The position numbers and the translations under genes are program-made. Below are positions 1 to 7,632 of a stretch of DNA of 64,000 bases, one piece after another. The notes beneath the pieces were generated by a model, which searched no databases, had not been told where the DNA came from, and worked only from the letters and a program-made list of their open reading frames with translations. Source of the stretch: DASRWT01 sp963748485 (lineage in GTDB: Bacteria > Methylomirabilota > Methylomirabilia > Rokubacteriales > CSP1-6); assembly GCA_963748485.1 (NCBI GenBank), contig CAVVJF010000022.1, positions 434,001 to 498,000 on the forward strand, given 5' to 3'. The first letter of the stretch is position 1. Each line of letters begins with the position of its first letter.

Positions 1-335
1 TCGGTGATGCGATAGGCGAACGCGCCCGCGCCCAGGGGCACGCGGGCCCGATCCAGCACGGGCAGGGGCGTGGACAGGGGCGAACCCGGCGCCACGCGAT
101 GAAAGACCAGGCGGCCCGAGCCGTCCAGGGCGGCGATCGGCGCCTGGCTGGCCAGCTCGACGAGGGCCTGCTGCACGGCCGCCTCGGCGAGATGCCCGGC
201 GAGCCGCTCCTCCTTGAACGAGTGGGCGGCCGAGGCCTCGAGACGCATCGCGAACGCGAACTCGAGCACCACGACGCTGAGGAGCGACAGGACGAGCATG
301 ACGGCGAGCAGGGCGAAGCCACGCTCGTCCTTCAC
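1..335 (-). CDS. gspK: Type II secretion minor pseudopilin GspK, partial (3' end beyond window)
   Basis: Starts with GTG at 335, overlapping the gspJ stop as GTGA. The translation begins MKDERGFALLAVMLVLSLLS, a prepilin-peptidase site (RG/F) followed by one hydrophobic helix. Position +5 of the mature protein is Leu, not the Glu seen in the other pseudopilins; lack of Glu5 is characteristic of GspK, which caps the pseudopilus tip with GspI and GspJ. About 111 codons are visible, so most of the large periplasmic domain lies outside the window. It is the last gene seen in the gspE-to-gspK run. The call rests on the N-terminal signature plus gene order. Confidence 0.85.
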   Translation of the reverse strand, partial: MKDERGFALLAVMLVLSLLSVVVLEFAFAMRLEASAAHSFKEERLAGHLAEAAVQQALVELASQAPIAALDGSGRLVFHRVAPGSPLSTPLPVLDRARVPLGAGAFAYRIT

Positions 336-934
336 GGCGCCACCGTCCGGATGGGAATCACGAGCGGCCGCGCGTCGGCGGATCGGCCGCCGCGCGATAA
401 GGTCAGGGTCACCTCCACGGCGGCGGGAAGCGTCCCCTCGTCCTTCCCGCTCCAGCGCTCGTGCCAGGTGTGATCCGTGCCCCGGAGGTAGCGGAAGCGG
501 AGCGCGGCCACCTCGGGGTCGCGCATGACCGGGGCGAGGGCCTCGAAGGCCTCGCGGGCGGGCAGGGTGCCCTGGCGCAGCGCGAGGCCCTCGTCCTCCC
601 GTGTGAGCCGCGTGGCCGCGAAGGCGAGGGGCGCGGCGGCGGGCACGGCCGGGCTCGCGGTGACGAAGCCCAAGCGCTCCGCCTCGCCCTCGAAGACGAC
701 GGCGCGCTCGTCCGCCGCGCCCGCGCGGTACGGATAGGCGCCGCCCACGACGTGCTCGAGCATGGCGTGGAGGCTCCGCGCGTGCTGCAGCGTGGCCGCG
801 CGCGCCTCTCCCTGGCGCCAGGCGGCGAGCCCGACGCGCAGGGCGCCCACCGCGATGCCGAGCGTGGCGGCGATGATGCTGAGCGCCATCACCACCTCGA
901 TCAAGGTGAAGCCGCGGTCTCGGGCGGCGCTCAT
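332..934 (-). CDS. gspJ: Type II secretion minor pseudopilin GspJ
   Basis: A 200-residue protein from the ATG at 934, which overlaps the gspI stop as ATGA; longer in-frame extensions upstream only read through gspI. The N-terminus MSAARDRGFTLIEVVMAL carries the class III signal peptide with the G/F cleavage site and Glu5, followed by a hydrophobic helix that packs into the pseudopilus and anchors it in the inner membrane before assembly. GspJ forms the tip complex with GspI and GspK. The length is typical for the family. Confidence 0.88.
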   Translation of the reverse strand: MSAARDRGFTLIEVVMALSIIAATLGIAVGALRVGLAAWRQGEARAATLQHARSLHAMLEHVVGGAYPYRAGAADERAVVFEGEAERLGFVTASPAVPAAAPLAFAATRLTREDEGLALRQGTLPAREAFEALAPVMRDPEVAALRFRYLRGTDHTWHERWSGKDEGTLPAAVEVTLTLSRGGRSADARPLVIPIRTVAP

Positions 935-1302
935 GGGCGGTGGGCCGTCCGCAGGGTGGCGAGCGTCAGCGAGGCGTCGCGGCTCCAGCGCACGGTCACG
1001 GTGAGCGCCAGCAGGCGCGGGATCGGCCCGCCCGGCGGTTGCAGCGTTTCCGGGATGGCCACGTGCGTGACGCGCCGCTCCCACGTGAGCGGCCCCTCGC
1101 GGCCTTGCTCGATGCCCTCGGCGAGCACCGGCGTCTCTCTCGCGAGCCGGTCGGCGAGGACGACGGCGCCCTGATGGTCGTCGGACTGCTTGACCAAGCG
1201 CAGCCCCTGCGCGCTCAGCTGAATCAGCACGACGGCGCCGAGACCCAGGACGGTCAGGGCGATCAGCACCTCGAGCAGGGTGAAGCCCCGCTGGCTTCTC
1301 AC
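931..1302 (-). CDS. gspI: Type II secretion minor pseudopilin GspI
   Basis: A 123-residue minor pseudopilin from GTG 1302 (GTGA overlap with the gspH stop). It begins MRSQRGFTLLEVLIALTVLG, with prepilin cleavage after Gly and Glu5 conserved. In the T2SS, GspI nucleates the tip complex with GspJ and GspK. The soluble domain contains the short beta-rich stretch usual for GspI. Much longer ORFs in this frame are only read-through of gspG and gspH and were rejected. Confidence 0.88.
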   Translation of the reverse strand: MRSQRGFTLLEVLIALTVLGLGAVVLIQLSAQGLRLVKQSDDHQGAVVLADRLARETPVLAEGIEQGREGPLTWERRVTHVAIPETLQPPGGPIPRLLALTVTVRWSRDASLTLATLRTAHRP

Positions 1303-1745
1303 GACTCGCTCCGTCGCGCCGTCACCCGGCCGGACAGCGGCTCCACCGTCATCGTGTAGATCACGGAGCCGGCCGCTTCGAGTCGGAAGCGGCCCCCGGT
1401 GGACGCCCCGTAGGCCAGGAAGGCGAGGGCGGGACTCCCCGGAGGGTCCGCCGCGATCCGGAGCGCAGGGCCCAGGCGGCGGACCGACTGGATGGCCCCG
1501 CCGCCGCCCGCCCGCAGCACGAGCCCGTGCCCGTCGGCGTCGACGGCCACCTCGAGGGCATCGCGGCGCGCGATCGCGCGCTCCCGCGCCGCGCGCAGGA
1601 ACGAGGCCACGCCCGCCACCTCGGCGCGAAGCTGCACGGCCTCGACGCCGCGCCACACCGACGGCGCCGCGAGCGCCGCCGCCAGCGCCAGCACGAGCAT
1701 GACCACCGCCAGCTCGAGCAGCGTGAATCCCCGGCGGTCGGTCAT
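1299..1745 (-). CDS. gspH: Type II secretion minor pseudopilin GspH
   Basis: A 148-residue GspH/FimT-type pseudopilin. Two in-frame ATGs are possible (1757 and 1745). I choose 1745 because it makes the same 4-bp ATGA overlap with the preceding gspG stop seen at every other junction of this operon. The N-terminus MTDRRGFTLLELAVVMLV has the G/F cleavage site and Glu5. GspH links the GspG shaft to the IJK tip. The Arg/Ala-rich helix ending in LRAARERAIAR is the usual segment after the transmembrane helix. Confidence 0.85.
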   Translation of the reverse strand: MTDRRGFTLLELAVVMLVLALAAALAAPSVWRGVEAVQLRAEVAGVASFLRAARERAIARRDALEVAVDADGHGLVLRAGGGGAIQSVRRLGPALRIAADPPGSPALAFLAYGASTGGRFRLEAAGSVIYTMTVEPLSGRVTARRSES

Positions 1746-2188
1746 TTGGTCTCCCACGACGTGACGTCGGCCTGCTCGCCCTCACCCCCGTGCGCTCCGT
1801 CCGCGCCCGCTGTCCAGATGTCGTAGTCGCCGTGATCGCCGGGGCAACACTTGTACTGGTAAGGGCGGCCCCAGGGATCGGACGGCACCTCGGTCTTCTT
1901 GAGGTAGGACCCGCTCCAGTTTGGAACATTCGGATTCCGCACGAGCGCGCCGAGCCCCAGCGCCGTGGCCGGATAGGAGCCGACGTCCAGACGATACTGG
2001 TCCAGGGCGGCGCCGAGGAGCTCGATCTGCGCGCGCGCGGTCGCCTGCCGCGACTGGCCGACGCGCCCGAAGAGCCGCGGGCCCACGAGCCCGGCGAGCA
2101 GCCCCAGGATGATGATGACCACGAGGAGCTCGACGAGGGTGAAGCCCCGCGAGCACCTGAGGGTCGCGCGAAGGCGCCGGGCGATCAT
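1742..2188 (-). CDS. gspG: Type II secretion major pseudopilin GspG
   Basis: A 148-residue major pseudopilin, ATG at 2188 overlapping the gspF stop. After the cleavage site, GFTLVELLVVIIILGLLA is followed by the GspG-specific motif LDQYRLDVGSYP, then SDPWGRPYQYK and the C-terminal calcium-binding loop YDIWTAGADGAHGGEGE. It polymerises into the pseudopilus shaft that pushes substrates through the outer-membrane secretin. Odd point: two adjacent cysteines (KCCPG) sit where homologues usually carry a Tyr-Pro-Gly type sequence. No secretin gene (gspD) is visible in the window. Confidence 0.93.
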   Translation of the reverse strand: MIARRLRATLRCSRGFTLVELLVVIIILGLLAGLVGPRLFGRVGQSRQATARAQIELLGAALDQYRLDVGSYPATALGLGALVRNPNVPNWSGSYLKKTEVPSDPWGRPYQYKCCPGDHGDYDIWTAGADGAHGGEGEQADVTSWETK

Positions 2189-3408
2189 AGCGGCAGCTCG
2201 CTGATCGAGAAGATGGCCAGCAGCATGGCCAGCACGATGAAGCCCACCAGGAGTCCCATCACGAGAATGATGACGGGCTCGGCCAGCGCGACGAGCCGGG
2301 TCAGGCGCCGGCGCGTGTCGGCCTCGAGGACGGCGCCCACCTTGAGGAGCATCTCCTCGAGCCGCCCCGTCTCCTCGCCCACCCGCACCATGTGGACGGC
2401 GAGCGGGGGGAACACGCCGGCGGCCGCCATCGGCCGGTGCAGGCCCGCGCCGCCCCTCACGCCGTCGGCGAGCGCGTCGGTGGCGCGCGCCAGCGGCCGG
2501 CTGGACAGCGTCTCCTTCACCACCCCCAGCGCGCCGATGAGAGGCACGCCGCTGCGCAGGAGCGTGCCCAGGACGCGCGCGAAGCGCGCGGACTCGGCCT
2601 TTCGCACCACCTCGCCCACGAGCGGCAGGCGCAGAACGACCCCGTCGGCGGCGAGCCGCGCCCGCGGCGTGGCGAGGGCCGCGCGGGCCCCCAGCGCCAG
2701 GCCGAGGCCGGCGAGCCCCAGCACCCACCAGTAGCGCTGCAGCCCCGCGCTCGCGGTCAGCAGGATCTGGGTGGGCACGGGCATGGCCCCGCCGAGGTCG
2801 CGGAAGATGTCGGCGAAGCGGGGAATGACGAAGGTCATGAGGAAGACCACCGCGCCGGCGCCGACGGTGGCGAGCAGGGCGGGATAGATGAGCGCGGACG
2901 CGAGGGCGTCGCGAAGCGACTGGGCTTCCTCGAGATGCTCGGCCAGGCGCTTGAGAGTCGAGTCCAGCATGCCCCCGCGCTCGCCCGCCCTCACCATGTT
3001 CACGTACAGCCGCGAGAAGGGGCGCGGCTGATGCTGGGCGAGGGCATCGCCGAGCGCCGCGCCACCGCGCACCGACTCGAGGAGCGCCCCGGTGATCGCG
3101 CGCAGCGAGGCGGAGGGCGTCAGCTCGCCGAGCACCGCGAGCGCGCGGTCGAGGGGCAGCCCCGCCTCCACCAGGGTCGCCAGCTCCTGGGTGAACGCGA
3201 CGAGATCGCGGCCGCGCACGCGGCGCGAGGCGAGCGCGGGCATGACGAGGCGCAGGCGCCGCGGCATGGCGTCGCGCGGGGCCACCCGGATGGGATAGCA
3301 GGCATCCTGACGGAGCCGCTCGACGACGGTGCGTGCGTCGGGCGCGTCCATGACGCCGTCGCGCGTCCGGCCGTGCCGGTCCGCCGCGCGGTAGGCGAAG
3401 GTGGTCAT
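2185..3408 (-). CDS. gspF: Type II secretion inner-membrane platform protein GspF
   Basis: A 407-residue polytopic protein from ATG 3408 (ATGA overlap with gspE). The N-terminus MTTFAYRAADRHGRTRDGVM is the standard GspF start. Two T2SSF domains follow, each a cytoplasmic helical bundle with GLPLDRAL-like and GVPLIGAL repeats, and three hydrophobic helices (around VGAGAVVFLMTFVIP, WVLGLAGLGLALGA and the C-terminal PVIILVMGLLVGFIVL). GspF is the platform contacted by the GspE ATPase during pseudopilus assembly. Length is normal. Confidence 0.93.
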   Translation of the reverse strand: MTTFAYRAADRHGRTRDGVMDAPDARTVVERLRQDACYPIRVAPRDAMPRRLRLVMPALASRRVRGRDLVAFTQELATLVEAGLPLDRALAVLGELTPSASLRAITGALLESVRGGAALGDALAQHQPRPFSRLYVNMVRAGERGGMLDSTLKRLAEHLEEAQSLRDALASALIYPALLATVGAGAVVFLMTFVIPRFADIFRDLGGAMPVPTQILLTASAGLQRYWWVLGLAGLGLALGARAALATPRARLAADGVVLRLPLVGEVVRKAESARFARVLGTLLRSGVPLIGALGVVKETLSSRPLARATDALADGVRGGAGLHRPMAAAGVFPPLAVHMVRVGEETGRLEEMLLKVGAVLEADTRRRLTRLVALAEPVIILVMGLLVGFIVLAMLLAIFSISELPL

Positions 3409-4949
3409 GCCAGGTCGTCCTCCTGCGTGACGCGGACGATCTCCGCCAGCGTGGTGATGCCGGCGCCGGCCTTGGCCCACGCGTCCTCGCGAAGCGTGGT
3501 CATGCCGCGCGCGATGGCGTGGCGCCTGAGCGCGCCCGATGCTGCCCGCGCCAGGATGAGATCGCGCGCGTCCTCGGTGAGCCGGAGCAGCTCGTAGATG
3601 CCGGTGCGGCCGCGGTAGCCGGTGCCGCGGCATGCGTCGCAGCCGGCGCCGCGCGAGAGGCTGACCCCGGCGGTGTCGGTCATCCCGAGGGCGAGGAGGT
3701 CGGCGGGATCGGGATGGTCGGTGACCCGGCACGCGGGACAGATCCGGCGCACGAGCCGCTGGGCGAGCACGCCCGCCAGCGCCGAGCAGACCAGGTACGG
3801 CTCGCAGCCCATGTCCTGCAGCCGCGTGACGGCGCCGGCGGCGTCGTTGGTATGCAGGGTGGACAGGACGAGATGGCCGGTGAGCGCGGCCTGGATGGCG
3901 ATCTCTGCCGTCTCGCGGTCGCGGATCTCGCCCACGAGGATGACGTCCGGATCCTGACGCACGATGTGCCGGAGGCCGCTCGCGAAGGTGAGCCCGATGC
4001 CGGGATGCACGGGGATCTGGTTCACGCCCGTGAGCTGATACTCCACCGGATCCTCGACGGTGATGATCTTCCGCTCCGGCGCGTTGATCTTGTCCAGGGC
4101 CGCGTAGAGCGTGGTCGTCTTGCCGCTGCCGGTGGGGCCGGTGACCAGTACCATGCCGTGGGGCCGGCGGATCAGGCTCTCCAGCGCCGCCGCGGGCGCG
4201 TGGCCCAGGCCCAGCCGGTCGAAGGGCAGAAACATGGACGAACGGTCCAGGAGCCGCATCACGATCGACTCGCCGTGGATGGTGGGCACCGTGGACACGC
4301 GGATATCGACCCGCCGGCCGCGTGCGGTGAGGCGGATGCGGCCGTCCTGAGGGAGGCGCCGCTCCGCGATGTTCATCTCGGCCATGATCTTGATGCGCGA
4401 GGTGACGGCCGCCTGGAGCCGGCGCGGTGGCGCCTCCTGGTCGTAGAGAAGCCCGTCGATCCTGTAGCGAACTCGCAAGCTTTCTTCGAAGGGCTCGACG
4501 TGGATGTCGGAGGCGTCCGCGCCCACCGCCTCGTCGATCAGCAGGTTCACCAGTCGCACCACCGGCGCCTCGAGGGCCATGTCCCGCAGCAGGGTGACGT
4601 CGTCGGGGGCGGCCTCGATGGCCGGCTCGCCAGCGGGGTCGGCGGGGCCGATGCCATCCACGATCCTTTGTAGCGCTGTACCTCCCTCATAGGTACGTGT
4701 GATGGCCTCGAGGATGGCCTCCGCCGGTGCCCGGCACAGGCGGACATCCCCGCCGAGGAACAGCCGGAGGTCGTCGACGAGGAGGGGGTCCGTCGGGTCC
4801 GCGCAGGCCACTGTCACGGTGGTGCCCTCGACGGCGACGGGGCAGGCCACGTACTGCCGGAGGTACTGCGGCGACAGCGCCCTGATGAGAGGTGCCGTCG
4901 CCGGCATGTCCTCCGCGGAAAGGGACGGCAGGTCGTCACGTTCGCTCAA
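3405..4949 (-). CDS. gspE: Type II secretion assembly ATPase GspE
   Basis: A 514-residue GspE/PulE ATPase. The N-terminal T2SSE_N domain (about 1-90) is followed by the hexameric AAA-like ATPase: Walker A GPTGSGKT at 271-278, Asp box near 300, Walker B with VGEIRDRETAEIA at 339-351, His box around STLHTND at 363-369, and the zinc tetracysteine motif C404-x2-C407 and C437-x2-C440 found in GspE rather than in retraction ATPases. The start is TTG at 4949, overlapping by TTGA the stop of the decayed cytochrome gene upstream, so gspE was probably translationally coupled to that gene when it was intact. First intact gene of the operon. Confidence 0.93.
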   Translation of the reverse strand: MSERDDLPSLSAEDMPATAPLIRALSPQYLRQYVACPVAVEGTTVTVACADPTDPLLVDDLRLFLGGDVRLCRAPAEAILEAITRTYEGGTALQRIVDGIGPADPAGEPAIEAAPDDVTLLRDMALEAPVVRLVNLLIDEAVGADASDIHVEPFEESLRVRYRIDGLLYDQEAPPRRLQAAVTSRIKIMAEMNIAERRLPQDGRIRLTARGRRVDIRVSTVPTIHGESIVMRLLDRSSMFLPFDRLGLGHAPAAALESLIRRPHGMVLVTGPTGSGKTTTLYAALDKINAPERKIITVEDPVEYQLTGVNQIPVHPGIGLTFASGLRHIVRQDPDVILVGEIRDRETAEIAIQAALTGHLVLSTLHTNDAAGAVTRLQDMGCEPYLVCSALAGVLAQRLVRRICPACRVTDHPDPADLLALGMTDTAGVSLSRGAGCDACRGTGYRGRTGIYELLRLTEDARDLILARAASGALRRHAIARGMTTLREDAWAKAGAGITTLAEIVRVTQEDDLA

Positions 4950-5654
4950 AGTGATCGCAGGAAGTTCAACAGGTCCTGCCTTTCCCTTTCATTGAGGCGG
5001 TTATGGGCACCTACCACCCCGTTCGCCTCGGAGGCGGGGAAGCGGGAGTTGCCGCCACTGGCATGGGCCTAGATGGCCTCGAGGAGGTCACTGGTGCGCC
5101 GTCGTGGCGGAAGAAGCGCCGCTTGCCAAGCCCCCAGAGGGGCGCGGTGCGGAACTCGTCCGGTCCCGCCTGCACCTGCTCGATGTCATCGGCCAAGCCG
5201 GGACCCATGCGATGCAAGAGAAGGTCCGAATAGAGGTCGCTTGCCGTCGGGCTTGTACTTCATCCGCGCCTCGCGCACCGGTCCGTCCCCCGGCCGCACG
5301 AAGAAGGGCACGGTCTTGCGCGCCCCGAAGGCGGTGGCTACCGCCACCTGCGGGTTCACCGCGGGGCTGGTGCCCCCGACGCTGGGCTGCAGATGACAGC
5401 CGGCGCAGCCGTCGAGGTTGAAGCGCGGGCCGAGACCATCGCCCACGCCCTTGGTCTCCACGAAGTCCTCCTGACCAGCCTCGAAGAAGGTGAACTGCGC
5501 GGCGCTGAGGCCGGGCAGCGGGCCTCCCGCTCCCGCGGGACCGCCGCGCGGACCGGGATCGCGCGCGCTGGAACTCTCGCTGCGCCGCGGTGACGCTCAC
5601 CAGTCCAAGGAGAATGAGTGCACTGATCGCGAGAACGAGACGCGTGTTCATCAT
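4946..5654 (-). pseudogene. Decayed di-heme oxidoreductase (DUF1111-type) cytochrome gene
   Basis: The reading frame opens at ATG 5654 behind a GGGAGGG ribosome-binding site with a signal peptide (MMNTRLVLAISALILLGLVS). It shifts frame near 5560 into LSAAQFTFFEAGQEDF and LDGCAGCHLQP (the first CXXCH), then reaches ARMKYKPDG near 5250. A further shift and an apparent large deletion join it to DLYSDLLLHRMGPGLADD, FRTAPLWGLGKRRFFRHDG and, in a third frame after an in-frame TAG, to the family's C-terminal RQDLLNFLRSL ending at 4946. Intact DUF1111 proteins are usually over 400 residues with additional heme sites; only one CXXCH remains. Several independent lesions argue against a single sequencing error. 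Confidence 0.8.
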
Positions 5655-5740
5655 GGAGCCCTCCCTGGTGGCTGTGACGGGAGGGACTCTAGGATTTTGG
5701 ATCTTAGCGCGTCGATGTGACATCTGCGGCACATTTTCAC

Positions 5741-5996
5741 GAAGGCGTGCGAATGATCCCCGACTCCGCTGGGGGTCCGCGATGGCCGCGCGAAATCACG
5801 TCGATATCGAGATCACCGATGAGTCTGAGCAGTGAGGTGCGTTCGATACCGAGGCAACGGCGGCGCGGCTTCGATTCCCGCCGAACTCGGCGAGCGCGTC
5901 GAGGATGAGTCGCCGCTTGAAAGCGGACATACCCGAACAAGAAAGCGAGTGTCGAGAAAAGTAAGAGATCTGACAGCCTGACGTCACCCACATCAC
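5741..5996 (-). pseudogene. Remnant of a Fis-type helix-turn-helix (sigma-54 activator C-terminus)
   Basis: One frame from about 5996 reads FKRRLILDALAEFGGNRSRA, and a second frame continues with LGIERTSLLRLIGDLDID. Together they match the C-terminal Fis/HTH_8 DNA-binding domain of NtrC-family regulators, broken by a frameshift between NRSRA and LGIERT around 5870. No receiver or AAA+ domain is present upstream; that sequence is AT-rich non-coding DNA. It reads as the residue of a regulator gene whose body has been deleted. Both it and the neighbouring cytochrome remnant are decayed. Confidence 0.6.
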
Positions 5997-6078
5997 AGAC
6001 GACTATAGATGTGGAATATTCTGCGCGAACCAGTATATTAACTAAAGGTTGTGTGAAACCACGACGCCATTGTAAGTC
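5997..6078. other. AT-rich intergenic patch
   Basis: This short stretch is strikingly richer in A and T than anything else in the window and holds no convincing ORF. It lies between the Fis-domain remnant and the stop of the barrel-like gene at 6079. It may contain a promoter for the leftward remnant genes (TATACT on the minus strand near 6038), but I could not pair it with a good -35 box. It could equally be deletion scar DNA. Confidence 0.4.
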
Positions 6079-6531
6079 CTACAGGTAAAGTCGGGCGACG
6101 TGATGGTCAATCACGTCACCGTCGGGCCCGACCGTGAACGACGATGTCACGAGCCCGCGCGCGCCGGCGAAGCGCCCGTCCCCCCCTGTGACCTCCCAGA
6201 TCACAGCCCCGTGCACCCAGCCCGCGCGCGGGCTCGGCCCCACGCGGCCACGTCCCACCGTGACGAACGTGATGGCGCCGGCGCTCCCATAGGTGATGGT
6301 GCCGTCCTCGACGAACGTCCCATCGGAAAAGCGCTCGACCCGCGAGTCGAGCACGGCGGTCTCGCCGGCGAGGGGCTCCACCGTCGTTGCGACCCCATCC
6401 GCGCCGAGCACGGCGCGCAGGGCCTGGCTGGGCGCCGTGCTCCGCGCACGGCGGAGGTGCGGCGCGCCCGGGTCCGCCACCGCCCGGCCGCGAAACTCCA
6501 GCGCGAAGACGATCTCGCGGGATGGGGTCAA
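6079..6531 (-). CDS. Small conserved barrel-like protein, function unknown
   Basis: A 150-residue protein. I place the start at TTG 6531 because it overlaps the stop of the upstream dehydrogenase as TTGA, the coupling used elsewhere in this window; no ATG lies nearby in frame. The sequence is beta-rich, with no signal peptide or membrane segment. The C-terminal segment GGDGRFAGARGLVTSSFTV resembles the GxGRFxGARG signature of allene-oxide-cyclase/dirigent-like beta barrels, but catalytic identity is not implied. It is the last gene of the transporter/dehydrogenase operon, so it may process or bind a related small molecule (inference). Confidence 0.6.
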   Translation of the reverse strand: MTPSREIVFALEFRGRAVADPGAPHLRRARSTAPSQALRAVLGADGVATTVEPLAGETAVLDSRVERFSDGTFVEDGTITYGSAGAITFVTVGRGRVGPSPRAGWVHGAVIWEVTGGDGRFAGARGLVTSSFTVGPDGDVIDHHVARLYL

Positions 6532-7619
6532 AACACGATCAGGCCGCGCGCCAGCTCCCCCTCGGCGAGCGCGCGGAACGCCTCGTTGGCCTCGTCGAGC
6601 CCGTAGCGGCGATTGATGAGCTCGTCGATGCGGAGCCGGCCAGCGAGATAGAGGCGCACGAGGGTGGGCAGATCCTCCCGGGTGCGCGCGCTGCCATAGG
6701 ACGATCCGCGGATCTCGCGCTCCGCCGTCACCAGCGGCCGAACGTCCAGGGGGATGGTGGCACCGGTCTCCGGCACGCCGATGAGGACGCAGACGCCACC
6801 GGGCGCCAGCGCCTCCAGGGCCTGGGTGATCGGGCGCGTGGCGCCCACCGCGACGAACGCGTAGTCGGCGCCGCGGCCGGTGATGCGCCGGATGGCCGCG
6901 ACGGGATCCTCCGCCGAGACATCCACGCCGTGCGTGGCGCCCATGGCCGTGGCGTAGTCGAGCTTGGCCGCCACCGTGTCGACCGCGACGATGGGATGGG
7001 CGGCGACGAGGGCGCCGCCCTGCACCACGTTGAGCCCCACGCCGCCCACGCCGAACACGGCCATGGAGGCGCCGGCGGGGACGGCGGCGGTGTTGAGCAC
7101 GGCGCCCACCCCCGTCATCACCGAGCAGCCGATGAGAGCGGCGCGGTCCAGCGGCATGGCGGGATCGATGCGGATCGCGCAGGACTCGTGCACCACCGTG
7201 CTCGAGGCATAGGTCGCTACGTGGCCGTACTGATAGACGGTCTGGCCTCGGAGCGCCATCCGGCTCGTGCCGTCGGGGAGGACGCCGCGACCGGGCATCC
7301 GGCGCTCGCAGAGGTTGGGGCGTCCGATCACGCAGTAGTGGCAGCGGCCGCACGTGGGCGCCCAGGACAGGATCACGTGGTCGCCCGCCTGGAGATCGGT
7401 GACCCCCGGCCCGACCGCCCCGACCACGCCGGCCCCCTCGTCGCCCAGCACGATGGGCACGGGTACGCCCTTCCACGAGCCGTCGGCGGCGTGGAGACAG
7501 GAATGACAGACGCCGCTCGCCGTCATGCGCACGAGCACCTCCCCCGCACGCGGCGCCTCCAGCTCCACGTCCTCGATCCGGAGCGGCTTGCCCTGCTCGA
7601 ACAGCACCGATGCGCGCAT
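6528..7619 (-). CDS. Zinc-dependent alcohol dehydrogenase (class III-like MDR family)
   Basis: A 363-residue medium-chain dehydrogenase. Catalytic-zinc candidates are Cys38 (SGVCHS) and Cys near 169 (IGCSVMTG), but the usual GHEGAG motif is GDEGAG, so the His zinc ligand is Asp60 with Glu61 next to it. The structural zinc site is complete: C90, C93, C96, C104. The NAD(H) Rossmann motif GVGGVG is intact. The overall pattern resembles class III (formaldehyde-type) dehydrogenases that take alcohols or thiol adducts. It follows the ABC permease by 13 bp and overlaps the small barrel gene, so it probably acts on an imported compound. Confidence 0.85.
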   Translation of the reverse strand: MRASVLFEQGKPLRIEDVELEAPRAGEVLVRMTASGVCHSCLHAADGSWKGVPVPIVLGDEGAGVVGAVGPGVTDLQAGDHVILSWAPTCGRCHYCVIGRPNLCERRMPGRGVLPDGTSRMALRGQTVYQYGHVATYASSTVVHESCAIRIDPAMPLDRAALIGCSVMTGVGAVLNTAAVPAGASMAVFGVGGVGLNVVQGGALVAAHPIVAVDTVAAKLDYATAMGATHGVDVSAEDPVAAIRRITGRGADYAFVAVGATRPITQALEALAPGGVCVLIGVPETGATIPLDVRPLVTAEREIRGSSYGSARTREDLPTLVRLYLAGRLRIDELINRRYGLDEANEAFRALAEGELARGLIVF

Positions 7620-7632
7620 GAAGGGTCTCCCG

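Noticed and set aside
5655..5740. Sigma-54 promoter before the T2SS/cytochrome remnant, suggested by the nearby Fis-domain remnant
   Set aside because: No TGGCAC-N5-TTGC type -24/-12 element was found on the minus strand; GTGCCGCAGATGTCAC near 5720-5735 does not fit.
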